64,000 nucleotides of DNA from an uncultured Eubacteriales bacterium (GCA_905201285.1 CAJKNM010000001.1:4119-68118), one strand, 5' to 3'; numbered from the stretch's first letter, positions 52,759-61,424 are shown. Translations and numbers: made by a program. The notes: generated by a model not told the origin, from the sequence alone.

Positions 52759-53037
52759 AATTTATTTACTCCGTTTCGCCGTGTGAAGTCGGTATTGTAG
52801 GACTAATCTTGTTGTAAGAAAAAGGAAAGCCCGTATATGAATTTTAACCAAATAAGAATAATGGCCCTAATAACCGCTATTATATAATATCATATTTATA
52901 GATATTTGTCAACATAATATGATATTTTTTGATAAAGTTTTATTGACTATCGCATAATTCGATATATAATATTAAGTATAACCGATATTTCGATATTATT
53001 GTCAGGAAAATACCAAAAGGAAAGGAGATGATACGAT
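52759..53037. promoter_or_regulatory. Divergent control region of the phage-like module with repeated operators
   Basis: Several repeats are seen in this 279-bp AT-rich gap. AATATCATAT (52886-52895) is inverted at 52917-52926. ATCG-N7-CGAT forms a palindrome at 52949-52963. CGATAT is repeated at 52983-52988 and 52991-52996. They lie between the repressor and the rightward genes, as expected for repressor operators. AAAGGAG before 53038 is the ribosome binding site of the next gene. Confidence 0.55.
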
Positions 53038-53235
53038 ATGACACATCCCGACATAGTTACAGCAGAGATATTCGGTGGTTATCCATCGCGGGACATAGAA
53101 GAACGTTTGGGAGAGTGCATATACTGTGAACAGCCTGTTTATGATAACGGCGAGGCAGTACAGAGCACTGACGGATTGTTCTGCAATATGGATTGTTGCT
53201 GTGAATATTATGAAATCACAAATATAAACAGATAA
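53038..53235 (+). CDS. Small zinc-finger-like phage protein
   Basis: A 65-residue protein with CIYCEQPVYDN and then CNMDCCCEYY, a four-to-five cysteine pattern that may bind one zinc ion. Small proteins of this type, often starting with a conserved short helix such as DIEERLGEC, occur in early regions of clostridial phages. The ATG follows AAAGGAG at ten bases. First gene of the rightward group after the repressor. Function unknown. Confidence 0.65.
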   Translation: MTHPDIVTAEIFGGYPSRDIEERLGECIYCEQPVYDNGEAVQSTDGLFCNMDCCCEYYEITNINR

Positions 53236-53260
53236 AACTCAAACAGAAAGGATGTTTAAA

Positions 53261-53644
53261 ATGACGTTAAATAATGTAAAGGAAGTAAAGGAATGGCTTA
53301 GAAATATTCCGCTTGTTAAGGCGGAACTGACTTTAAAGATAAAGTTTTATCAAGAGCTTGAAAATGAATTCAATAAGGCAGAGGATTTTGAAAAATCACT
53401 TAGATATTACCGCGGTCAGATAGAGAGCCTTCAGCATAAGATGGAAACACTTATGGAGGATGTGGACAGGCTTTTCGGAATTTTGGACGAGAACGAAAGG
53501 CTTGTTATGGTTGCGAGATACATAAATCTGATTCGGTGGGATTATATAGAGTTCCATGTGTTCTACAGCAGAAGGCAGGCAATCAGAGTCCATGACCACG
53601 CCCTTTTAAAGCTTGTGGGACAGGCGGTAGGTGAACAGGAATGA
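53261..53644 (+). CDS. Small sigma-region-4-like phage regulator
   Basis: A 127-residue protein. The N-terminal half is a coiled coil (about 20-75). The C-terminal half, LDENERLVMVARYINLIRWD then FYSRRQAIRVHDHALLKL, has the pattern of a sigma-70 region 4 helix-turn-helix, as in ArpU/RinA-type late-gene activators of Gram-positive phages. The start is the ATG at 53261, eight bases after AAAGGA; the ATG at 53252 is too close. It overlaps the next gene by ATGA and lies two genes before the terminase, the usual place for such activators. Confidence 0.65.
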   Translation: MTLNNVKEVKEWLRNIPLVKAELTLKIKFYQELENEFNKAEDFEKSLRYYRGQIESLQHKMETLMEDVDRLFGILDENERLVMVARYINLIRWDYIEFHVFYSRRQAIRVHDHALLKLVGQAVGEQE

Positions 53645-53862
53645 ATGAAGAAAAAGAGCTTATTAACGATAATCGGAATGAAAGCGAAGAACTCGAACCG
53701 AAAATTTCGGATAGGGCGTATGACAAGCTTGTTCAGCTTATGTCCTGCGAGAATGAAAGAGTTGCTTTAGCGGCGGCCAAAGAGATTATGTCAATCTATG
53801 AAAAAGAAGACACGGCCGCGGACGGCGATATAAGCTTAGAGGTTACCATTAAGGTTATTTGA
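53641..53862 (+). CDS. Small protein, possible terminase small-subunit-like partner
   Basis: A 73-residue acidic protein: a disordered start rich in Glu and Asn, then one helical part, AYDKLVQLMSCENERVALAA then AKEIMSIYEKED, and a final strand ISLEVTIKVI. Its position directly before the large terminase, coupled to the gene before by ATGA, is where a small terminase subunit is expected, but no DNA-binding motif is clear and it is very short for one. Family not recognised. Confidence 0.55.
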   Translation: MNEEKELINDNRNESEELEPKISDRAYDKLVQLMSCENERVALAAAKEIMSIYEKEDTAADGDISLEVTIKVI

Positions 53863-53892
53863 CGGGTGATAATGCACGGGGGGATAATGTAA

Positions 53893-55302
53893 ATGAAGAA
53901 ATCAAGAAAAGAAAAGCTATACTTAGAGCTTACAAAGACACAAAAGCAGTTTATGGATGCAGAGGCGGACGAGGTATTGTTCGGCGGAGCCGCGGGTGGC
54001 GGAAAGTCATACGGACAGCTCGCAGATGCTCTGATTTACGCGCTGAAATACCCTAAAAGCCGCCAGCTTATACTCAGAAAGACGTATCCCGAGCTTGAAC
54101 ATTCGCTGATTCTGGTTTCTCTCGGGTTCTATCCTAGGGCTGTCTGCACTTATAACTCAAGCAGCAGGAAATGGAATTTTTTAAACGGTTCTATAATTGA
54201 ATTTGGTTATTGTGCAGCCAAAACCGATGTGCTTAGGTATCAGGGTGCGGAATATGATGTGGTGAGATTTGATGAGCTTACTCACTTCACCGAGGATCAA
54301 TATACATACTTAATTTCGAGAGTGAGGGGTGTAAATCCCTACCCGAAGATGGTTAAATCAAGCACGAACCCCGGCGGAGTAGGACACAACTGGGTTAAAC
54401 ACAGGTTTATAGACGGCTTTGAACCGAATAAGGTTCATACGGATAAAGAGACCGGGGCGCGCCGGCTCTTCATACCGTCGTATGTAAATGATAATGTGTT
54501 CCTTATGCGTGCCGATGCCGATTATATAAACAGGCTTAAACAGCTTCCTGAGAAGGAACGAAAGGCACTTTTGTGCGGCGAATGGGATATATTTGACGGT
54601 CAGGTTTTTGCCGAATGGAGGAATTCGGCATTGGGGAGAAAGACCCGAAGATGGTCGCACGTGATTGAACCGTTTGAGATTCCTAAGGAGTGGCGGAGGT
54701 ATCGGGCTTTTGACTTTGGATATTCAAAACCCTTTGCCGTGTCTTGGTATGCGGTTGACGGTGACGGAAGGGCGTATAATTATCGTGAGCTTTACGGATG
54801 CACGGGTGAGCCGGATGTGGGAATCCGCTGGACAGCGCAAAAAATTGCGGATGAGATACGAAAGATAGAGGAAACCGAGGATTCGGGGCTGCACATAACC
54901 GGGGTGGCGGACCCCGCCATATGGAATAACACAGGAACCGAGGATGGAAGTATAGCTGATATGATGGAGAGAAGGGGAGTTTATTTTGAAAAGGGAAACC
55001 ACAACCGCCTTGCCGGAAAGATGCAGGTTCATTACCGGCTTGCGTTTGATGAGGAAGGCCTTCCTATGATATATTTTTTTGAAAATTGCAGAAATATTAT
55101 AAGAACGCTTCCGCAGCTGGGCTATGATTCCACCCGGCCGGAGGACGTTGACACCTCTCAGGAGGATCACCTCTATGATGCTTTGAAATATTTTCTGATG
55201 ATGAATCCCATCGGGATGAGACCGTGCAGTGAACCGAAAAAGAAAGAATTTAATCCTCTCGACACAGAAGAAATAAGTCTGTATCCGAGATTTATAGTTT
55301 GA
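53893..55302 (+). CDS. terL: Phage terminase large subunit
   Basis: A 469-residue DNA-packaging motor. The ATPase domain has Walker A VLFGGAAGGGKSYGQLA and Walker B YDVVRFDELTHF; a C-terminal RNase H-like nuclease is indicated by FDFGYSKPFAVSWYAVDGDG, VADPAIWNN and a final Asp in EDHLYDALKYFLM. Together these are typical of Terminase_6-group TerL proteins. Length is normal and no break is seen. The ATG has only a weak G-rich site upstream. The gene is the last of the module and ends before a strong terminator. The portal lies upstream rather than downstream, reversed from the common terS-terL-portal order. Confidence 0.88.
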   Translation: MKKSRKEKLYLELTKTQKQFMDAEADEVLFGGAAGGGKSYGQLADALIYALKYPKSRQLILRKTYPELEHSLILVSLGFYPRAVCTYNSSSRKWNFLNGSIIEFGYCAAKTDVLRYQGAEYDVVRFDELTHFTEDQYTYLISRVRGVNPYPKMVKSSTNPGGVGHNWVKHRFIDGFEPNKVHTDKETGARRLFIPSYVNDNVFLMRADADYINRLKQLPEKERKALLCGEWDIFDGQVFAEWRNSALGRKTRRWSHVIEPFEIPKEWRRYRAFDFGYSKPFAVSWYAVDGDGRAYNYRELYGCTGEPDVGIRWTAQKIADEIRKIEETEDSGLHITGVADPAIWNNTGTEDGSIADMMERRGVYFEKGNHNRLAGKMQVHYRLAFDEEGLPMIYFFENCRNIIRTLPQLGYDSTRPEDVDTSQEDHLYDALKYFLMMNPIGMRPCSEPKKKEFNPLDTEEISLYPRFIV

Positions 55303-55343
55303 GACTTTCGTTTTTGGGTGAGTACGTGGTCGCGGAATAAACT

Positions 55344-55376
55344 AAATGAGAGTGACACATTCTGTCACTCTCATTT
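55344..55376. terminator. Bidirectional terminator between terL and the GNAT-like gene
   Basis: AAATGAGAGTGACA (55344-55357) pairs perfectly with 55363-55376 around a 5-base loop, with T-rich ends on both strands. The stop codon of the leftward gene (55371-55373) lies inside the right arm. Confidence 0.9.
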
Positions 55377-56282
55377 TAATGTTGCTACATATTTTTTAAT
55401 CATAAAAACGGGGTGATAGGATTCCTTAGCCTTTCGCATCCCGGGAATCCCCATATCCTCCTCACGGTTTACATAGGTATAATCCTGCCATTCGTGCTCT
55501 AAAAACTGTTGATTTATCATAGTGAATGCACCTTCGCATTCGGGGTCAACGTGTTCAAAATGAATAACAACGGTATCACCGCACAGCGGTTCGCCAAAGG
55601 TGAAGGCAACAAGCCTTCCGCCCACGCGGAGGCCTCCGCCGATATAGCCGAGAGATGCCCAACTGTTCAAGAATTCACAGATTGCCTCGCGTTCCTCACT
55701 AATGCTTTCGGCCTCCCAGCCCTTTCCGACCTGCCATTCGTCAAACAGATTCATACACTCGGCGTTATTTTCGGGCGTCAGCCGGCAATATTCCCAGTCG
55801 GGGTACAGCTTTTTAAATCTGTTTATGTGGTTCTTTTTAGAGTGAAACTTCTTTCCGGCGAGTTTTGTGAGTTCGTCAATCCTATAGACATAGTCAAAGT
55901 TGTTTCTGTCCTCGGTTATGATAAATTTATCCGGAAATTCTTCAACAAGCATTTTCATTGTGTTTTCATCATACAGATGAATGAGCGGTTCATCACCGCT
56001 TTCTTTAAAGTAATCCAAAAGTTCATCTATAAAATGCTTTATGCTTCGGGTTGTTCCGTCGGGGTTTTCAAATCCGATAGGAAAGCTCGCACTTCGCGGC
56101 CCGTCGGTGTGCTTCGGCAGGACACAAAGCATATCGTCGATGACGGCATACTTCATATCATAGCTCTTTCGCCACATATAGAGATAAGAAAACGAAAATT
56201 CCGAATTCTTGCTCTTTCTTCGGCGAAGAAATTCGTTGATGAACTCTTTTTTATCGAGAGTAATATCGTTTAATTCCAGCAT
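55371..56282 (-). CDS. DUF2156/GNAT-like protein
   Basis: A 303-residue protein of the DUF2156 type, two tandem GNAT-like folds related to the catalytic domain of lysyl-phosphatidylglycerol synthases and FemX-type aminoacyl transferases. Recognisable parts are FSFSYLYMWRKSYDMKYAVI near the start, GKKFHSKKNHINRFKKLYPD in the middle and HFEHVDPECEGAFTMINQQF toward the end. It lacks the membrane domain of MprF, so it is soluble. The ATG at 56282 follows TAGGAGG; the frame upstream is not used. It is 8 bp after the radical SAM gene and probably cotranscribed. The substrate is unknown. Confidence 0.85.
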   Translation of the reverse strand: MLELNDITLDKKEFINEFLRRRKSKNSEFSFSYLYMWRKSYDMKYAVIDDMLCVLPKHTDGPRSASFPIGFENPDGTTRSIKHFIDELLDYFKESGDEPLIHLYDENTMKMLVEEFPDKFIITEDRNNFDYVYRIDELTKLAGKKFHSKKNHINRFKKLYPDWEYCRLTPENNAECMNLFDEWQVGKGWEAESISEEREAICEFLNSWASLGYIGGGLRVGGRLVAFTFGEPLCGDTVVIHFEHVDPECEGAFTMINQQFLEHEWQDYTYVNREEDMGIPGMRKAKESYHPVFMIKKYVATLK

Positions 56283-56290
56283 AAATCCTC

Positions 56291-56893
56291 CTATTTTATA
56301 AATTCGCGGACGCGGAAGGTAACGCCGCAGTCCTCCGCAACTTTGCGGCATTGCTCAATTTCCTCGGGTTTCATTATATCCACAACAGACAGCACGACCT
56401 TCGGTACGTGCTGCTTTGCGAGCCTTGCAAATTCCAAAAGACCGGCATATGCTTCTTCGCCGAACTCGCTTTTACAGAGCTTTTGATACTTTTCGGCGTT
56501 TTCGGCGTTAAGACTGATTGAGACACAATCTATTATCCCCTCAAGCTGCGGCGTTATATCCCTCTTATATATCATATTCGCCTGACCGTTTGTGTTAATG
56601 CGGATTTTAATATCCGGATGATTTTTTTTGAGCCATTTTGCGATTTCTATAACAACGTCGGCTCTCATCATAGGTTCGCCATAGCCGCAAAAAACAACCG
56701 CATCATATTCTGAAAGGTCGCGCTTTTCAAAGTCGGCCTTAATTTCATCCACGGCAGGCTCATGGTCGAGCCAGAGATTGTCCTTTCCGTTTACCGTGTC
56801 ATGCTTATTTCTCACGCAGAAGGAACAAGCGTTGCTGCAGCGGTTTGTGATGTTTACATATAATGAACTTCCGAGCTCATATGTTATCGTCAT
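56291..56893 (-). CDS. TatD-associated radical SAM protein
   Basis: A 200-residue radical SAM protein. The 4Fe-4S motif is CSNACSFC (CxxxCxxC), near residues 18-25, followed by FCGYGEPMMRADV (the GGE-like SAM motif) and NTNGQANM. It resembles the small radical SAM proteins found next to or linked with TatD nucleases (TIGR04038 type). A TatD gene lies 2.5 kb away at 59407, on the other strand, which fits. The ATG follows GAGGTGAT. The reaction is unknown. It is cotranscribed with the DUF2156-like gene. Confidence 0.88.
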   Translation of the reverse strand: MTITYELGSSLYVNITNRCSNACSFCVRNKHDTVNGKDNLWLDHEPAVDEIKADFEKRDLSEYDAVVFCGYGEPMMRADVVIEIAKWLKKNHPDIKIRINTNGQANMIYKRDITPQLEGIIDCVSISLNAENAEKYQKLCKSEFGEEAYAGLLEFARLAKQHVPKVVLSVVDIMKPEEIEQCRKVAEDCGVTFRVREFIK

Positions 56894-56960
56894 TTAATAT
56901 CACCTCTTGATAATATTTTAACATATTATATCCGAATTGTCAAAAATCAGACTAAAAAAT

Positions 56961-57401
56961 CTAAAGATTTTCAATTTCCATAATTTTTTCGACACGGCGT
57001 GAATGTCTTCCGCCGAGATGCGTCTGAGCGAGATAGGCCTTGACTATTTCGAGTGCGAGGTCGGGGCCTGTGATTCTTTCGCCGAGGCAGATAATTTGTG
57101 CGTCATTATGCTGTTTCGCCATTTTTGCGCTGTATGTATCGGTGACGTGCGCCGCACGGATTCCGCGTACTTTGTTTGCAGCAATGCTCATTCCTATACC
57201 TGTTCCGCAAATCAGAATTCCGCAGTCAAAATCCTCATCTCTTACCGCAAGGCTGACGGTTTTGGCAATATCGGGATAGTCCACCGATTCGGGGGTGTCT
57301 GTTCCGAAATCCTTGACCTCAAAACCGTTTTCGGTCAGATATTCCTTAATATACGCCTTGTGATTGATGCCGCCGTGGTCGCTTCCTATTGCTATTCTCA
57401 T
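56961..57401 (-). CDS. rpiB: Ribose-5-phosphate isomerase B
   Basis: A 146-residue RpiB/LacA/LacB-family isomerase. IAIGSDHGGINHKAYIKEYL at the start, the catalytic Cys in CGILICGTGIGMSIAANKV and RAAHVTDTYSAKMAKQHND are all characteristic. It interconverts ribulose 5-phosphate and ribose 5-phosphate in the pentose phosphate pathway. The ATG follows AAAGGAG. Separate promoter likely; no operon partner is clear. Confidence 0.94.
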   Translation of the reverse strand: MRIAIGSDHGGINHKAYIKEYLTENGFEVKDFGTDTPESVDYPDIAKTVSLAVRDEDFDCGILICGTGIGMSIAANKVRGIRAAHVTDTYSAKMAKQHNDAQIICLGERITGPDLALEIVKAYLAQTHLGGRHSRRVEKIMEIENL

Positions 57402-57514
57402 AATTTATCGCTCCTTTGGACTTGCCGCCCTAAATTCTTCTCTTGTTACATAATATATCAAACATTAACAAAAAAATCAACCCAAACAAAGCCAAAAATT
57501 CTTTAATATTATAG

Positions 57515-57543
57515 TTGTATTTGGACAAGTTTAATAGTATAAT
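57515..57543 (+). promoter_or_regulatory. Promoter of the phosphohexomutase gene
   Basis: TTGTAT (57515-57520) and TATAAT (57538-57543) are separated by 17 bp, leaving a leader of about 85 bases. Confidence 0.65.
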
Positions 57544-57636
57544 ATAAGTACGATAATAAAAAACAATATTACAGACTGAAAAACGGGCTGTGTTTACCGA
57601 AAACAAATTTACTTGACTTTATTGGAGGTATTGATA

Positions 57637-59358
57637 ATGGATTATAAAAAGGAATATCAGAGATGGCTTGATAATGCCGATGCGGAAACCGTGGCTGAAC
57701 TCAACGGAATTAAAGATGATGAGAAAGAAATCGAAGAACGCTTTTATAAGAACCTTGAATTCGGAACGGCCGGCCTGCGCGGAATAATCGGCGCAGGTGC
57801 CAATCGTATGAACTCATATGTTGTAGGTCAGGCAACTCAGGGTCTTGCAAACCAGCTTATTAAGACGAATCCCGCGGGAATGGAACTGAGCGTTGCTATC
57901 GCGTATGACAGCCGTATTAAGTCTGACGAATTCGCGAGGACATCGGCCGCGATACTTGCGGCAAACGGAATCAAGGTATACCTGTTTGAAGAGTTAAAAC
58001 CGGTGCCCGAACTTTCATTTACCGTTCGCTATAAAAAGGCGACGGCGGGAATCGTTATAACAGCAAGTCATAACCCGGCGAAGTATAACGGATATAAGGT
58101 TTATGGCGCTGACGGCGCACAGCTGAACCCTGAGCTTGCAGCGGTTGTGCTTGAAGAAATCGAGAAGACAGATATTTTCACGGGGGTTAAGACCTGCGAT
58201 TTCGATAAGGCTGTTGCCGAAGGCGCTATTGTGATGATCGGCGATGAGGTAGAGGAGGCATACCTTGATTGCGTTCAGTCACAGTGCATAAACCCCGAGC
58301 TTGTCAGAGAAAAGGGCGACACGCTTAAATTTGTTTACACGCCGTTTCACGGAACAGGAAACAAGCCTGTCCGCAAGATTTTAAAGAGGATTGGCTTTGA
58401 TAACGTCATCGTGGTAAAGGAACAGGAAATGCCGGACGGAAGATTTCCGACCGTTAAGTCGCCAAACCCCGAAAATAAAGAGGGCTTTAAACTTGCCATC
58501 GGCTATGCCAAGGAATGCGGCGCGGATTTGATTATAGGAACGGACCCGGACGCTGACCGCGTCGGAATTATAGTTAAAAATAAAGAGGGAGAGTATGTAA
58601 ACTTTACCGGAAACCAGGTAGGCGCTCTGCTTTCCGAATACATTCTGTCGTCGCTTAAAGAGCGCGGAGAGCTCCCGAAGGATGGATATATAGTAAAGAC
58701 GATAGTTACCACCAACCTTGTCAAGGCAATCTGCGCCGCTTACGGCGTTGAGATGAAGGAGGTTCTGACCGGATTTAAGTTTATAGGAGAGAAGATTAAA
58801 GAGTCAGAGCAGACAGGCGTCGGAACATATCTTTTCGGATTTGAAGAGAGCTATGGCTATCTTAAGGGAACATACGCACGCGATAAGGACGCGGTTGTTG
58901 CGACAATGCTTATCGCAGAGATGACGCTTTATTATCGTGAAAAAGGAATCACCCTTTCGGAACAGATGGAGAATATCTATAAAAAATACGGCTATTATGT
59001 TGAGTACGTTGAATCCGTTGTTATGGAGGGTATGGACGGAAGCGCAAAAATTTCCGGAATTATGGGTAACCTTCGCAGAAATACCCCGCAGAGCGTTGCG
59101 GGAAAGAAAGTTGTGGCCGTACGCGACTATGAGACATCGGTTCGTACCGAGATTGAAAGCGGCAAGGCGGAGAAGATTCTTCTTCCTAAGTCAAACGTAA
59201 TTTACCTTGAGCTTGAGGATGGCAATAACTTTGTTGTCCGCCCCTCGGGAACCGAGCCTAAAATTAAGCTTTACTGCCTGATGCGCGGGGGGAATAAGGC
59301 TGAGGCTGAGGCCCTTGTCGAGGCCGTCAAGGCAGATATTAAAAACATTGTAAAATAG
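57637..59358 (+). CDS. pgcA: Phosphoglucomutase/phosphomannomutase
   Basis: A 573-residue alpha-D-phosphohexomutase of the PgcA type. The four active-site loops are present: phosphoserine loop TASHNPAKYNGYK, metal loop GTDPDADRVG, sugar loop FGFEESYGYL and phosphate loop RPSGTEPKIK. It interconverts glucose 1- and 6-phosphate, and possibly mannose phosphates, feeding cell-wall polymers; manA at 21515 could supply the mannose branch. The ATG at 57637 follows TTGGAGG. It lies 48 bp before tatD. Confidence 0.95.
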   Translation: MDYKKEYQRWLDNADAETVAELNGIKDDEKEIEERFYKNLEFGTAGLRGIIGAGANRMNSYVVGQATQGLANQLIKTNPAGMELSVAIAYDSRIKSDEFARTSAAILAANGIKVYLFEELKPVPELSFTVRYKKATAGIVITASHNPAKYNGYKVYGADGAQLNPELAAVVLEEIEKTDIFTGVKTCDFDKAVAEGAIVMIGDEVEEAYLDCVQSQCINPELVREKGDTLKFVYTPFHGTGNKPVRKILKRIGFDNVIVVKEQEMPDGRFPTVKSPNPENKEGFKLAIGYAKECGADLIIGTDPDADRVGIIVKNKEGEYVNFTGNQVGALLSEYILSSLKERGELPKDGYIVKTIVTTNLVKAICAAYGVEMKEVLTGFKFIGEKIKESEQTGVGTYLFGFEESYGYLKGTYARDKDAVVATMLIAEMTLYYREKGITLSEQMENIYKKYGYYVEYVESVVMEGMDGSAKISGIMGNLRRNTPQSVAGKKVVAVRDYETSVRTEIESGKAEKILLPKSNVIYLELEDGNNFVVRPSGTEPKIKLYCLMRGGNKAEAEALVEAVKADIKNIVK

Positions 59359-59406
59359 ACAGTGTACGCTGCTTTATAAAAGAGACAGGAAAAGGACAGA
59401 AGGATT

Positions 59407-60171
59407 ATGCTATTTGACACACACGCTCATTTTGACGATGAGCAGTTTGATAAAGACCGTGACGAGGTTTTAAAGAGTCTGAAAAACTATGGGGTAACAA
59501 ATATAACGAACATCGGCTCGAGTATGCAGACGTCAAGAAGTTCGGCGGGGCTTGCCGATAAATATGATTTTGTGTATGCGTCGGTAGGGGTTCACCCGAG
59601 TGAGACGGGCAATCTGACAGAATCGGATATGGATGAGCTTGAGGCTCTTGCTCAAAGGCCAAAGGTTCGTGCAATCGGTGAGATTGGGCTTGACTATCAC
59701 TATCCGGATGATGTTCCGCCCGAGATACAGAAGAGATGGTTTATACGTCAGCTTGAGCTTGCTCGAAAGCTTAATATGCCGGTCATTATTCACGATAGGG
59801 ATTCAAAGGGCGAGTGCCTTGAAATCCTTAAGGAGAAGAAGATTTCAAACGGCGTTGTACACTGCTTTTCGGGAAGTGCGGAGACTGCAAGAGAAATCCT
59901 GAAGCTGGGTATGATGATTTCTTTCACCGGTGTTCTGACCTTTAAAAACGCAAAGCGTGCCGTTCAGGCGTGTGAGGTGATTCCGCTTGACAGACTGATG
60001 ATAGAGACCGATTGCCCTTATATGGCACCCGAACCGCATCGCGGAGAACGGAACTTCAGCGGCTATGTTGAGTTTGTCGCACGGAAAATGGCGGAGATAA
60101 AAGACGTTTCGTATGAAGAAATATGCGAAATAACAACGAGAAACGCCAAACGTTTTTACGGAATTAAATAA
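59407..60171 (+). CDS. tatD: TatD-family metal-dependent DNase
   Basis: A 254-residue TIM-barrel metallohydrolase. FDTHAHFDDEQF carries the HxH ligands; Glu in AIGEIGLDYHY, His in PVIIHDRDS, His in VVHCFSGS and Asp in IETDCPYMAPEPHRG complete the set. TatD enzymes have 3'-5' exonuclease and DNase activity, linked to DNA repair and turnover. The ATG follows AAGGAT. A radical SAM protein of the TatD-associated type is nearby at 56291. It ends at a strong terminator. Confidence 0.94.
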   Translation: MLFDTHAHFDDEQFDKDRDEVLKSLKNYGVTNITNIGSSMQTSRSSAGLADKYDFVYASVGVHPSETGNLTESDMDELEALAQRPKVRAIGEIGLDYHYPDDVPPEIQKRWFIRQLELARKLNMPVIIHDRDSKGECLEILKEKKISNGVVHCFSGSAETAREILKLGMMISFTGVLTFKNAKRAVQACEVIPLDRLMIETDCPYMAPEPHRGERNFSGYVEFVARKMAEIKDVSYEEICEITTRNAKRFYGIK

Positions 60172-60220
60172 TAAACGGCTCAAGAGGGGTATTCTCTTGA
60201 GCCGTTTATGAATTTTTTTG
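60171..60220 (+). terminator. Terminator after tatD
   Basis: A perfect 16-bp stem (60171-60186 with 60194-60209; core ACGGCTCAAGAG) with a 7-base loop is followed closely by seven Ts. Confidence 0.92.
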
Positions 60221-60229
60221 AGAAAACAC

Positions 60230-60258
60230 TTGACAAGCAATGAAAAACCTGTTATAAT
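60230..60258 (+). promoter_or_regulatory. Strong promoter of the rpmG-secE-nusG-ribosomal protein cluster
   Basis: TTGACA (60230-60235) and TATAAT (60253-60258), both perfect consensus, with a 17-bp spacer. Confidence 0.9.
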
Positions 60259-60365
60259 AATCTTACCTCTGTAAAAGGGGTTTTATTTGTGTTGACGAAA
60301 GCCCTGCTTTTGAAATCAATTTGAATAAGGTTGAAATTAAATTGAAATAATGAGGTGAACATAAG

Positions 60366-60515
60366 ATGCAGACAAAAATCACATTGGCGTGCACAGAGTG
60401 CAAGCAGAGAAATTATGATACAACAAAGAACAAGCAGAACTGCCCCGACAGATTGGAACTTAAAAAGTACTGCCGTTTCTGCAAAAAGCACACACTGCAT
60501 AAGGAAACGAAATAA
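60366..60515 (+). CDS. rpmG: 50S ribosomal protein L33
   Basis: A 49-residue protein: [20 protein letters not shown] then [14 protein letters not shown]. The two CxxC pairs mark the zinc-binding form of L33. The start ATG follows GAGGTGA. It has the standard place before secE in Firmicutes. The gene is short but its match to the family is clear. Confidence 0.95.
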   Translation: MQTKITLACTECKQRNYDTTKNKQNCPDRLELKKYCRFCKKHTLHKETK

Positions 60516-60528
60516 GGAGTGTAGGATT

Positions 60529-60738
60529 ATGGATCAGGCAAAGCCTAAGTTTTTTGCAAAAATAGCAAATTATTTTAAAGATGTAAAGGCCGAGATGAAA
60601 AAGGTTGTATGGCCTTCCCTCGAAAAGGTAAAGCAGAACACCATTACCGTTCTTGTTTACGTTTTGATTGTAGGTGTTGTTATTTGCGGCCTTGATTGGC
60701 TGTTTACGTGGCTCATGTCACTGTTTCTTAACAGATAA
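60529..60738 (+). CDS. secE: Preprotein translocase subunit SecE
   Basis: A 69-residue single-span SecE. The cytoplasmic amphipathic part, FKDVKAEMKKVVWPSLEKVK, is highly conserved; the membrane helix is VLVYVLIVGVVICGLDWLF. It stabilises SecY in the translocon. The ATG at 60529 follows AAGGAGTG. It lies 13 bp after rpmG and before nusG. Confidence 0.95.
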   Translation: MDQAKPKFFAKIANYFKDVKAEMKKVVWPSLEKVKQNTITVLVYVLIVGVVICGLDWLFTWLMSLFLNR

Positions 60739-60770
60739 TTACAGGAGGGAAGGGATTTTTCCCGATTTAT

Positions 60771-61295
60771 ATGGCTTCAAAAGACGCGAAATGGTATGTT
60801 GCACATACTTATTCCGGCTATGAAAATAAAGTAATGGCCGATATAATGAAAACCGTCGAGAACAGAAATATGTCTGACGTTATACAAGAGATTAAGGTTC
60901 CGATGGAAGAGGTTGTCGAGGTTAAGGACAACAAAAAGAAAACGGTTGAGCGAAAGATCTTCCCCAGCTATGTTATGATTAAAATGATTATGACTGACGA
61001 GAGCTGGTACGTTGTCAGAAATTGCCGCGGCGTTACGGGCTTTGTCGGCCCGGGTTCAAAGCCGGTTCCGCTCACTGACACTGAGGTTGAGGCTATGGGA
61101 CTTGAACACAAGTCCGTACAGCTTGACTTTAAAGAAGGCGATAATATCAGAGTTAAATACGGTCCTCTTGAAGGCTTCGTAGGGGTCATCACCGAAATCC
61201 TGATGGACAAGAAAAAGGTTCACGCAAGGGTTTCGATGTTCGGCCGCGATACCGATGTTGAGCTTGAATTTAATCAGGTAGGAACTTTGGTTTAA
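60771..61295 (+). CDS. nusG: Transcription termination/antitermination factor NusG
   Basis: A 174-residue NusG: NGN domain (WYVAHTYSGYENKV ... FPSYVMIKM ... VRNCRGVTGFVG) and C-terminal KOW domain (FKEGDNIRVKYGPLEGFVGV). It binds RNA polymerase and couples it to ribosomes or Rho. The ribosome binding site AGGAGG (60743-60748) is 22 bases from the ATG. A small hairpin GGGA-TTTT-TCCC (60752-60763) in between would shorten the effective spacing to about 10. Confidence 0.96.
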   Translation: MASKDAKWYVAHTYSGYENKVMADIMKTVENRNMSDVIQEIKVPMEEVVEVKDNKKKTVERKIFPSYVMIKMIMTDESWYVVRNCRGVTGFVGPGSKPVPLTDTEVEAMGLEHKSVQLDFKEGDNIRVKYGPLEGFVGVITEILMDKKKVHARVSMFGRDTDVELEFNQVGTLV

Positions 61296-61358
61296 TCGCA
61301 TAGAATTGTTACCCACACGGCTGAGTCCGTTTATATATTCCGTCGCTCTGCGGCGGTT

Positions 61359-61396
61359 GTGGGAGGGATGCGCATACGTATTCCCGATATTACCAC
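61359..61396 (+). promoter_or_regulatory. Leader stem-loop before rplK, copy 1 of a repeated motif
   Basis: The motif begins GTGGGAGGG, has GCGCATACGT in the middle, then TCCC, and ends TTACCAC. GTGG pairs with CCAC, and GGGA with TCCC. A near copy precedes rplA at 61870. Ribosomal protein L1 is known to repress its own mRNA through such rRNA-like stems, so this is a candidate autoregulatory site. Confidence 0.5.
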
Positions 61397-61424
61397 GTTT
61401 GTGAAATGAGGAGGTGTATTCATA

